Source: Pseudomonadota bacterium
GTDB lineage: Bacteria; Pseudomonadota; Gammaproteobacteria; Steroidobacterales; Woeseiaceae
Length of the DNA: 32,101 bases
Reading direction: 5' to 3'
Assembly (NCBI GenBank): GCA_027621915.1
Contig: JAQCAD010000038.1
Coordinates: 1-32,101, forward strand
Made by a program: the position numbers and the translations under genes. The notes under the pieces are model-generated. The model was given only the letters and a program-made list of their open reading frames with translations. It was not told the DNA's origin and ran no database searches. Of this stretch, positions 7,816-15,360 are shown one piece after another. Within the stretch, counting starts at the first letter, position 1. Each line of letters opens with the position of its first letter.

Positions 7816-8084
7816 GGTGTTTCCTCCACTGGATGGGAGACTGAATAAAGGCTTGTTGTGGCGCAGGCGTCAGGAACGGGTCTGGAAATCAGTCTGGTAA
7901 ACCGTTGTCGGGTTTACAACGGCGGCGGCCACCAATCGAGCACTTTTTCGTAGCACCACAAAATTTTCATGACTTTGACTGCAGGAGTAGAGCGTTCGAG
8001 CTTAGTGCATACCTTAACTGCCGACAAGATGCGTGCAAAAAGATTGTCTGCAGAGGTTGTTTTCTGGCAGCGCGATGAAGCACG
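7816..8084. promoter_or_regulatory. Divergent promoter region with two overlapping palindromes
   Basis: This 269-bp region separates the leftward carnitine operon from the rightward dehydrogenase pair, so it should hold promoters for both. GTAAACC at 7897-7903 and GGTTTAC at 7911-7917 form a perfect inverted repeat with a 7-bp spacer. CGTTGT at 7903-7908 and ACAACG at 7916-7921 form a second one overlapping the first. The 21-25 bp symmetry suits a dimeric regulator such as a GntR, LysR or AraC type, but none is encoded in the window. A Shine-Dalgarno GGAGG for the leftward gene lies near 7822-7828. I could not fix -10/-35 boxes with confidence. No convincing gene is present. Confidence 0.45.
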
Positions 8085-10538
8085 ATGTGGCTTCTGGTTT
8101 CGGGGGAGACGATCATTCAAACGCATGCCCAAATTGTCATCATAGGCGGCGGCATTATGGGTGTCGGTCTCCTTTATCACCTGGCGGAGGAGGGCTGTTC
8201 CGAGCTCTTGCTGATCGAAAAGGGCGAGCTGACGTCCGGCTCGACCTGGCATGCGGCAGGCCAGTGCCCCAGCCTTGTCGGCAATTACAATCTCGCCAAG
8301 ATTCACGCGTATGGCAATAATCTTTACCCACGCCTCGAGGGTTTGACCGGCCAGTACGTCAGTTGGCATGCATCGGGTGGCATCCGGCTGGCGCGCGAGC
8401 AGCAGGATCTGGACTGGTTCAAGTATTTACGTGGCATCTCGCAAAGTGTTGGATTCGAGATGGAAATCATTGGCCCGGACGAGATCAGGCGCATCATGCC
8501 GCATATGAACATGGCCGGCGTTATTGCGGGCGCCTACACGACGGAAGATGGTCACGCTGATCCTTCCGGGCTTACCAATGCAATGGCGCGCGGCGCGACC
8601 AACATGGGCGCGAAAATCGTGCGCCACAATCGTGTTCTTGACATCAATCTCCTGCCGTCCGGCGAGTGGGAAGTCGTGACCGAGCAAGGGAACGTCATCG
8701 CCGAAACGGTCGTCAATGCGGCCGGTTGCTATGCGCGCCAGGTTTCACAGATGGTCGGCAGCGATATGCCGCTCGTCAACATGGAACACCAGTACATTGT
8801 CACCGGCAACGTGCCCGAATTCGTCGCCAGCGATGTCGAAATACCGGTGATTCGCGATCCGCGTGCATCGTCCTACATACGACAGGAACAGAAATGCGGC
8901 CTTATCGGAATCTACGAAGGCGAACGCATGACCGAGGCCTGGGCACCAAACGGGTATCCACCGTGGGAATCCGATAGTGAGTTGTTTCCTGATGATCTCG
9001 ATCGACTGATGCCATGGCTCGGGCATGCGATGGAACGATTGCCGATACTCGAAGACGCCGGCATCAAGCGGATTGTGAATGGTGCTATTCCTCATCCGCC
9101 CGACGGGCCGCCGTACCTCGGCCCGGTCGCCGGCCTGAAGAATTTCTGGTTGTGCTGTGGCTCGTCGTTCGGCATCGCCCAGGGTGCGGGATGCGGCAAA
9201 TACCTCGCGCAATGGATGGTGCATGGCGATGCAGAAATCAACATGACCGGATTTGATCCGCGCAGACTCGGTGTTTTTGCCGACGAAAACTATGCGCGCG
9301 CCAAGGGCTTCCAGGACTATCGGATGACGTACACGACGCCGCTGCCCGGCGAGGAGTTGCCGGCCGGTCGGCCGCGGCGAACGAGCCCGCTATACGAAAA
9401 ACTTAAGAGTAAAGGTGGCGTGTTCACGGAGACATTCGGCTGGGAGCGACCGAAATGGTATTCGCCTGATGGCCGTGAGGAAAATTACAGTTACCGCAAC
9501 AACAATGTTTTCGAAATCGTTCGCGACGAATGCCTCGCAGTCAGAGAACGAGTCGGCATTCTGGATCTCAGTGGATTTGCCAAATACGACGTGAGTGGAC
9601 CAGACGCCGGAAATTTCCTGAATCGGTTATGTGCCAACAGTATGCCGGCGAAGAATGGCGGCATTGTGCTTGCACACATTTTATCCAAAAACGGACGCAT
9701 TCTTGGCGAGGTGACGGTCACCCGACTGGGTGATGATCGTTACTATTTATTGTCTGCCGCGGCAGCAGAGCTTCGCGATCTCGACCACCTGATGCAAGGG
9801 CGCCTTCCTGCCGAGGAGGTCACGGTCGAAAACGTCACTGATGGTCGTGGCGTACTGGTGCTGGCCGGGCCCAGGGCCCGTGAGGTATTGGCGAAACTGA
9901 CCAGGACGGATCTCACCAACGCATCGTTTCGCTGGCTGACGGCGAGGGAAATTTCAATTGCGGGCATCCCGCTTCGGGCCTTGCGCGTCAACTATGTTGG
10001 GGAACTTGGCTGGGAGTTGCATCCGGCAATGCAGGATCTGCCCAGGTTGTACGAGGCTTTATCGGAAGCTGGCAGCGAATTCGGTATCGCCGATTTTGGT
10101 TTGTATGCAGTGAACAGTCTTCGTATGGAAAAAGGCTATAGAGGCTGGGGTGGCGAGCTGACCAACGAAGTGACGATGCTGGATGCAGACATGGAACGAT
10201 TCCTGAAACTCGACAAAGATCACTTTACCGGCAAAGAGGCGACGCTCGAACAACTGAAAAAGCAGCGACTGTTGCAGTTGGTCTACTTCGAAGTTGACGC
10301 CGGCGATTCGGACGTACGGGGAAACGAGCCGATTTTTTCCGGTCAAACCTGTGTCGGCGTTACGACGTCAGGTGGCTATGGGCACTTCGTCAGGAAGAGC
10401 CTCGGTTTCGGATATGTGACACCCGGTCTTTCGAGCCCGGGCACCGAGCTGGAAATCGGACTCCTGGGCGAGCGACGCATGGCGCGAGTGCGAAAGGACG
10501 CAGCGCACGATCCGGACAATGACAGACTGCGGGCCTGA
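8085..10538 (+). CDS. FAD-dependent dimethylglycine/sarcosine dehydrogenase-like protein with GcvT domain (first copy)
   Basis: An 817-residue protein with an N-terminal FAD oxidoreductase (GGGIMG near 21-26), a flavin-linking His in STWHAAG (about H56), a linker domain ending near 430, and a C-terminal folate-binding GcvT/GCV_T_C region (about 440-800, with NYVGELGWELH and NSLRMEKGYRGWGGELTNE). Such enzymes oxidatively demethylate dimethylglycine, sarcosine or related N-methyl compounds and transfer the one-carbon unit to tetrahydrofolate. By context it acts downstream of glycine betaine. The start is uncertain: ATG 8085 has only weak upstream support, whereas GGGGGAG at 8102-8108 stands just before in-frame ATC 8112 and ATT 8115, which would give an N-terminus typical of the family (IQTHAQIVIIGGG). 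The second copy follows after 3 bp, so both are probably cotranscribed. Confidence 0.88.
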   Translation: MWLLVSGETIIQTHAQIVIIGGGIMGVGLLYHLAEEGCSELLLIEKGELTSGSTWHAAGQCPSLVGNYNLAKIHAYGNNLYPRLEGLTGQYVSWHASGGIRLAREQQDLDWFKYLRGISQSVGFEMEIIGPDEIRRIMPHMNMAGVIAGAYTTEDGHADPSGLTNAMARGATNMGAKIVRHNRVLDINLLPSGEWEVVTEQGNVIAETVVNAAGCYARQVSQMVGSDMPLVNMEHQYIVTGNVPEFVASDVEIPVIRDPRASSYIRQEQKCGLIGIYEGERMTEAWAPNGYPPWESDSELFPDDLDRLMPWLGHAMERLPILEDAGIKRIVNGAIPHPPDGPPYLGPVAGLKNFWLCCGSSFGIAQGAGCGKYLAQWMVHGDAEINMTGFDPRRLGVFADENYARAKGFQDYRMTYTTPLPGEELPAGRPRRTSPLYEKLKSKGGVFTETFGWERPKWYSPDGREENYSYRNNNVFEIVRDECLAVRERVGILDLSGFAKYDVSGPDAGNFLNRLCANSMPAKNGGIVLAHILSKNGRILGEVTVTRLGDDRYYLLSAAAAELRDLDHLMQGRLPAEEVTVENVTDGRGVLVLAGPRAREVLAKLTRTDLTNASFRWLTAREISIAGIPLRALRVNYVGELGWELHPAMQDLPRLYEALSEAGSEFGIADFGLYAVNSLRMEKGYRGWGGELTNEVTMLDADMERFLKLDKDHFTGKEATLEQLKKQRLLQLVYFEVDAGDSDVRGNEPIFSGQTCVGVTTSGGYGHFVRKSLGFGYVTPGLSSPGTELEIGLLGERRMARVRKDAAHDPDNDRLRA

Positions 10539-10541
10539 GCT

Positions 10542-12986
10542 GTGACTGAACTTCCAAAAAAAGCGAACGTTGTCGTTATCGGGGGAGGCGTCATTGGTTG
10601 TTCGATTACCTATCACCTGGCCAAACTTGGCTGGTCCGACGTTGTTCTTCTTGAGCGTCAACAGCTGACCAGTGGCACAACCTGGCATGCTGCTGGCCTG
10701 GTCGGACAACTTCGCAGTTCCATCAATATGACCAGGCTCGCAAAATATACGAGCGAGTTGTATCGGGGTCTCGAAGCGGAAACGGGGCAGGCGACCGGGT
10801 ATCGACAGTGCGGATCAATTTCGGTCGCTACCAATGCCGAGCGTTTCGAAGAACTGAAACGCAGTGCATCGATGGCGAAAGTGTTTGATCTTGAAGTTAA
10901 TGTCGTTGCGGCCGATGAAATCGCCAGGCGCTATCCGCTGGTCAACGACGAGGATCTGCTTGGCGGAATTCATATTCCCTCGGATGGCTATGCCAATGCC
11001 GTCGACATCACCCAGGCGCTTGCGAAGGGTGCGCGCAGTAACGGCGCGCAAGTTTTTCAAAACACCAGGGTCACGCAGATCAGGCACGACGGTTCGCGTG
11101 TGACAGGCGTATCTACGCCATCCGGCGATATCGAAGCAAAGTATGTCGTGATTTGCGGTGGCATGTGGTCACGGGATCTCGCCGCCAGCATCGGCGTTAA
11201 CCTGCCACTGCACGCCTGCGAGCACTATTACGTTCTGTTTGAATCGGTCGAAGGGCTAAGCCCGGACTTGCCGGTCTTACGCGACTACGATGCCTGCACG
11301 TATTACAAGTACGATGCCGGCAAACTGCTCGTGGGCGCTTTCGAACCAACTGCAAAACCCTGGGGCATGGACGGCATCGCCGATGATTTCTGTTTCGATG
11401 AAATCGCCGGTGATTTCGATCACTTCGAACCTGTGCTGCAGGGTGCGATGCATCGGGTGCCGGCGCTGCAAAATGCAGGCATACAGAAATTCTTTTGCGG
11501 CCCCGAGAGCTTCACACCGGATGTCCGCTATCACCTGGGCCAGGCGCCGGAGCTCGAAAATTGTTATGTGGCAGCCGGCCTGAACTCGATCGGCCTGCAG
11601 TCGGCTGGCGGCATTGGCAAGGTCATGTCGGAATGGATCCGGGACGGTTACCCGCCGGCGGACCTTTGGGAAGTGGATGTGCGGCGCAATATGCGCTTTC
11701 AGGGTAATCGCAAGTATTTACGCGAGCGCGTCAGTGAAAGCCTTGGACTGCTGTATGCAACGCATTGGCCGTATCGGCAGTACGAAACCGCTCGCGGCGT
11801 ACGAAAGTCTGCCATACACGATCGACTGGTCGCGGCGGGTGCCTGCCACGGCGAGGCCTTTGGCTGGGAACGCCCGAACTGGTACGCGCCCAAAGGGGTC
11901 GATGCGAGATACGAGTACAGCTACGGCAGGCAGAACTGGTTCGAATTCTCCGCCGCCGAGCACGCGGCTGTGCGTAGCGGCGTTGGCTTGTTCGATCAGT
12001 CCTCATTCGCAAAGTTTCGACTGGAAGGACGGGATTCGACCAGAGTTTTAAACCGGATTTGTGCGAACGATATCGATCGTCCGATCGGGCGCCTCGTCTA
12101 TACACAATGGCTTAACGAAAGAGGCGGTATCGAGGCAGATCTGACGGTGACACGAATCGACGAGCATTCGTTTTTGGTCGTGACTGCGGCCGAAACGGAA
12201 GTTCGCGATTTCTCGTGGCTCAAAACGCACATTCCGGCTGATGCGCATTGTGTACTCACGAATGTAACGTCGGGAATGGGCGTAATCTCGATTATGGGTC
12301 CGCGCGCTCGCGAGCTGTTGCAATCGCTTACGCCGGCGGACATGAGCGACGCTGCATTTCCGTTCGCGACCAGCCAGGAAATTGAGTTGGGCTACGCGAT
12401 CGTACGCGCATCAAGAATCACCTTCGTAGGCGAACTCGGTTGGGAACTGTATGTGCCCACTGAGTTCATGCCTGGTGTCTACGACGAGATTATTGCGGCA
12501 GGGGTCGAATTTGACTTGGTGCACGCCGGCTACCACGCCCTCAACTCGCTGCGTATCGAGAAAGCGTATCGGCACTGGAGTCACGACATTACAGACGAAG
12601 ACACGCCGCTCGAAGCAGGATTGGGATTTGCTGTAAAAATGGCAAAGGCCGGAGGGTTTATCGGCCGCGACGCCCTGATGACCCAACAGGAACGAGGTCT
12701 CGACAAGCGTCTTTTGCAGTTCAGGCTACAGGATCCACAGCCGCTCTTGTATCACAACGAACCGATCTGGCGTGACGGAAAGCTGGTAGGGCACATCCGG
12801 TCCGGCGCCTACGGACACACGCTGGGAGGCTGCATCGGGCTCGGTTACGTCAGTACGGAACCGGGTATGAATTCAGGCGAAATTCTGGATAGCAATTATG
12901 AGATTGAAATCGCCGGTGAGCGCGTCGCGGCCGATGCATCTTTTCGACCCATGTATGACCCGGGTAACCAGCGAATCCGCACTTGA
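10542..12986 (+). CDS. FAD-dependent dimethylglycine/sarcosine dehydrogenase-like protein with GcvT domain (second copy)
   Basis: An 814-residue paralogue of the preceding protein with the same domain order: GGGVIG at 14-19, flavin-linking TWHAAG (about H49), a catalytic region containing GPESFTPDVRYHLG at about 325, and a GcvT portion with FVGELGWELY and NSLRIEKAYRHWSHDIT. Predicted role: oxidative removal of an N-methyl group and its transfer to tetrahydrofolate, in the dimethylglycine to sarcosine to glycine segment. It begins with GTG 10542, 3 bp after the previous stop. The HYHLGQAPEL-like segment is closer to classical dimethylglycine dehydrogenase than is the first copy, so the two may take successive substrates. 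It ends 12 bp from the convergent corrinoid gene with no obvious terminator between. Exact substrate is inferred. Confidence 0.9.
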   Translation: MTELPKKANVVVIGGGVIGCSITYHLAKLGWSDVVLLERQQLTSGTTWHAAGLVGQLRSSINMTRLAKYTSELYRGLEAETGQATGYRQCGSISVATNAERFEELKRSASMAKVFDLEVNVVAADEIARRYPLVNDEDLLGGIHIPSDGYANAVDITQALAKGARSNGAQVFQNTRVTQIRHDGSRVTGVSTPSGDIEAKYVVICGGMWSRDLAASIGVNLPLHACEHYYVLFESVEGLSPDLPVLRDYDACTYYKYDAGKLLVGAFEPTAKPWGMDGIADDFCFDEIAGDFDHFEPVLQGAMHRVPALQNAGIQKFFCGPESFTPDVRYHLGQAPELENCYVAAGLNSIGLQSAGGIGKVMSEWIRDGYPPADLWEVDVRRNMRFQGNRKYLRERVSESLGLLYATHWPYRQYETARGVRKSAIHDRLVAAGACHGEAFGWERPNWYAPKGVDARYEYSYGRQNWFEFSAAEHAAVRSGVGLFDQSSFAKFRLEGRDSTRVLNRICANDIDRPIGRLVYTQWLNERGGIEADLTVTRIDEHSFLVVTAAETEVRDFSWLKTHIPADAHCVLTNVTSGMGVISIMGPRARELLQSLTPADMSDAAFPFATSQEIELGYAIVRASRITFVGELGWELYVPTEFMPGVYDEIIAAGVEFDLVHAGYHALNSLRIEKAYRHWSHDITDEDTPLEAGLGFAVKMAKAGGFIGRDALMTQQERGLDKRLLQFRLQDPQPLLYHNEPIWRDGKLVGHIRSGAYGHTLGGCIGLGYVSTEPGMNSGEILDSNYEIEIAGERVAADASFRPMYDPGNQRIRT

Positions 12987-12998
12987 AAAGGTTTTGAG

Positions 12999-13697
12999 TC
13001 AGGCGCGTTTCTTTGCCATGAGGGCCAACGCAGTCTCGACTGCGATACCCGCATCACGACAGTACGCATCTGCGCCAATCGCTTTGCCAAATTCTTCGTT
13101 CAACGGCGCGCCGCCGACCATGACGATGTAGTCGTTACGCATGCCTTTCTCAATAAGCGTATCGATGACGACTTTCATGTACGGCATGGTTGTCGTTAAC
13201 AACGCAGACATCCCCAGTATGTCTGGTTTGTGTTCTTCGAGTGCGCCGAGATAATCGTCCACCGAGTTGTTGATGCCGAGATTGACAACCTCGAAACCGG
13301 CACCTTCCATCATCATGCTGACCAGGTTCTTGCCGATGTCGTGAATGTCGCCTTTGACCGTTCCGATAACCATCTTGCCTACGGGCTTCGCGCCGGTTTC
13401 CGCCAGCAGCGGTTTAAGGATCGCCATGCCGCCTTTCATCGCATTCGCGGCGAGCAGTACTTCGGGCACAAACAGGATGCCGTCGCGAAAATCAATACCG
13501 ACGATTGTCATGCCGTCGACCAGCGCAGTGTTCAGTACTTTTTCGGGTGACCAACCCCGCGCGAGCAGGATCTTCGTACCCTCGATAATTTCGTCGAGCA
13601 TGCCGTCGTACAGATCGTCATGCATTTGCAATACGAGCTCATCGTCAGGAAGTGCTGCCAGATCAATCTCGTCATCAAAGTCCTTGTCATCACTCAT
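12999..13697 (-). CDS. Methyltransferase corrinoid protein (MttC/MtgC-type)
   Basis: A 232-residue cobalamin-binding protein. It has an acidic N-terminal extension, the helical methionine-synthase cap domain (about 20-100, including FVPEVLLAANAMKGG), and a B12-binding Rossmann domain with the DxHxxG motif GDIHDIG (D117, H119, G122), where the His is the lower cobalt ligand, then a VGGAPLNEEFG loop. It accepts the methyl group from the MttB-family enzyme encoded immediately upstream and hands it to a methyltransferase acting on tetrahydrofolate. I prefer ATG 13697 (AGGA ten bases upstream, 1 bp after the MttB stop) over GTG 13706. No corrinoid reductive activator and no methylcorrinoid:folate methyltransferase are present in the window. 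Confidence 0.92.
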   Translation of the reverse strand: MSDDKDFDDEIDLAALPDDELVLQMHDDLYDGMLDEIIEGTKILLARGWSPEKVLNTALVDGMTIVGIDFRDGILFVPEVLLAANAMKGGMAILKPLLAETGAKPVGKMVIGTVKGDIHDIGKNLVSMMMEGAGFEVVNLGINNSVDDYLGALEEHKPDILGMSALLTTTMPYMKVVIDTLIEKGMRNDYIVMVGGAPLNEEFGKAIGADAYCRDAGIAVETALALMAKKRA

Positions 13698-13698
13698 G

Positions 13699-15243
13699 TC
13701 AGGCACGTCCTACTGATTCTGGAGACAAAGCGATCGGGAATTGTTCGCGAACCCTTCGATCTGTCTCGTCACTGATGTGTTTCGGAAAATGACTGGCGAG
13801 AATTTCATCCCGCCGTTCAATCGCTTTTTGCAATAAGACCGGTTTGCCGTGATCCGCCCAAACCGTTGGGCTGTGACGGTCACTGAATTCGGGATAGATG
13901 TATTCGCTCTGCATAACCTCGAGCGTCTGGTCCGAACCCAGGTAGTGGCCGGTTCCGCTGGTGCAAACGTCGTGCAGATTATCAAAACCCAGCGTCTTTT
14001 CATTGACTTCGATGCCGCGCGTAATCCGTAGCGCTGCGCCGAGGATGTCGTTATCGAGCAGCAGGCTCTCGGGACATGCACCCAGCAGACTTGCATACAT
14101 ACCGGCGGCCTCATAAATAATGTTCGCGCCGGAAAGGGCAGGTGGCAGCACGGTATAGGCACGCTCGGCGCCAGCCTGTAAATCGGGAAACTTCGAATCC
14201 GTCATGCCGCAGGCCGTACCGAATGGCAAATCGAAATGATTTCCCATCTGCGCACACGCCGCCGACAACAATCCCTGCTCCGGCGATCCGCCACTCATGG
14301 CACCGGTTCGTAAATCTGAAACGAATGGCCACGCACCGAGAATTGCCGGCGCGCCCGGTTTGATTGCGTTCAGGTAAACAAGTCCGCCGAGGCATTCTGC
14401 CCAGGCCTGCGACACAGCTCCAGCGAGGCATGCGGGCGTGGTCGCGCCGGCTTGTCCCGCAGATAACAACAGAATTGGCATGCCGCCTTCAACACCGACC
14501 CGCAGGCACTCAAGCGCATCCTGCGCGAATTTCATCGGTGGGACGACAAAACAATTGGACTGGCTGACGAAGGGTCGGGCTCGCCACTTGTCTTCGCCGC
14601 CTGCGATGATGTGCAGCATCTCGAATGTCTTCTCGAGATGCGTGTAGTGCGTCCAGCTTGCACCGACATGTTTGCTTGTTCCGGCGACGGAGCAATAGGT
14701 CGTGTTCAGATCCATCTCGTAATTGTTGGTGACATCGCGCAACACGCACATGCGCTGGAACATATGAATATGCTCGCAGGTATCTACAATGCGAGCCATG
14801 TCGTACAAGTCTTGTGCTTTGGATTCGCGATAACTGTTACTGGCCGGATCGGCAATCATCACCGCAGCGCCCGCTGTCGAAAAGTGCACACGTTGCCCGC
14901 TGATATCCAGATCGTGGTCCGGATCCTGTCCATGAAGAACGAGATTGCGATTCGTTTGTTGCAGAGACTTTTCGACGACCGATCGGGGCATGCGCAATCG
15001 ACCGTCATTGCCGAGTATCGCGCCAACCGCTGTGCAGGCTTCTATGCAATGCGGCGTCGCGTCATTGAATCCGACTTCTTCGAGGATTCTGAAAATATTT
15101 GCATCAATTGCGGCGACGCCGACGTCATCAAGCGGTCGGTACCGACCACCCAGCTCGCCGGCGTGTACGGGTTTTGCAGCGTCAGTCAACGGCGCGCTGC
15201 GCAACGCTTTGCGCGCTTGTCTTCCACCGGATCGTCTGGCCAT
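13699..15243 (-). CDS. MttB-family, non-pyrrolysine methyltransferase (glycine betaine methyltransferase-like)
   Basis: A full-length 514-residue member of the trimethylamine methyltransferase superfamily with no internal TAG, hence of the non-pyrrolysine type whose known members demethylate glycine betaine, proline betaine, carnitine or gamma-butyrobetaine. The C-terminal half shows family segments such as GMTDSKFPDLQAGAERAYT and the SGTGHYLGSDQTLEVMQSEY block. The reaction moves a methyl from the quaternary amine to the corrinoid protein encoded 1 bp downstream. The BCCT transporter gene lies upstream on the same strand, 117 bp away, giving a transporter-methyltransferase-corrinoid unit. 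Start ATG 15243 has AGAGG about eight bases upstream. Glycine betaine is the most likely substrate because the carnitine operon ends in betaine, but carnitine itself is possible. Confidence 0.9.
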   Translation of the reverse strand: MARRSGGRQARKALRSAPLTDAAKPVHAGELGGRYRPLDDVGVAAIDANIFRILEEVGFNDATPHCIEACTAVGAILGNDGRLRMPRSVVEKSLQQTNRNLVLHGQDPDHDLDISGQRVHFSTAGAAVMIADPASNSYRESKAQDLYDMARIVDTCEHIHMFQRMCVLRDVTNNYEMDLNTTYCSVAGTSKHVGASWTHYTHLEKTFEMLHIIAGGEDKWRARPFVSQSNCFVVPPMKFAQDALECLRVGVEGGMPILLLSAGQAGATTPACLAGAVSQAWAECLGGLVYLNAIKPGAPAILGAWPFVSDLRTGAMSGGSPEQGLLSAACAQMGNHFDLPFGTACGMTDSKFPDLQAGAERAYTVLPPALSGANIIYEAAGMYASLLGACPESLLLDNDILGAALRITRGIEVNEKTLGFDNLHDVCTSGTGHYLGSDQTLEVMQSEYIYPEFSDRHSPTVWADHGKPVLLQKAIERRDEILASHFPKHISDETDRRVREQFPIALSPESVGRA

Positions 15244-15299
15244 TTAGCAAACCTCTTGTAAATCGAGGCTCAGGTTCTTGAGCGCAAAGGAGTTTGGCG

Positions 15300-15358
15300 A
15301 TTTCAGCGGATAACTTCAACTGAAATAAATCAGTGTGTTGCCTGGTTTTCGAACAGGC
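15300..15358 (-). other. Two short inverted repeats between BCCT and MttB-family genes
   Basis: On the minus-strand transcript, GCCTG/CAGGC (15340-15344 with 15354-15358) forms a short stem directly after the BCCT stop. ATTTCAG/CTGAAAT (15300-15306 with 15320-15326) forms a second with a 13-base loop. Neither is followed by a U-run, so these look more like processing or stability elements than intrinsic terminators. This would fit a single transcript in which the transporter and methyltransferase are expressed at different levels. Confidence 0.3.
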
Positions 15359-15360
15359 GG

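Noticed and set aside
7914-8369. A 151-codon open frame on the minus strand across the divergent region and the start of the first dehydrogenase gene
   Set aside because: Most of it is antisense to a strongly conserved FAD-domain coding sequence and shows no family features; only its last 18 codons are discussed as a curiosity.
12987-12998. Terminator between the convergent dehydrogenase and corrinoid genes
   Set aside because: Only 12 bp separate the stop codons and no stem-loop with a U-run is visible.
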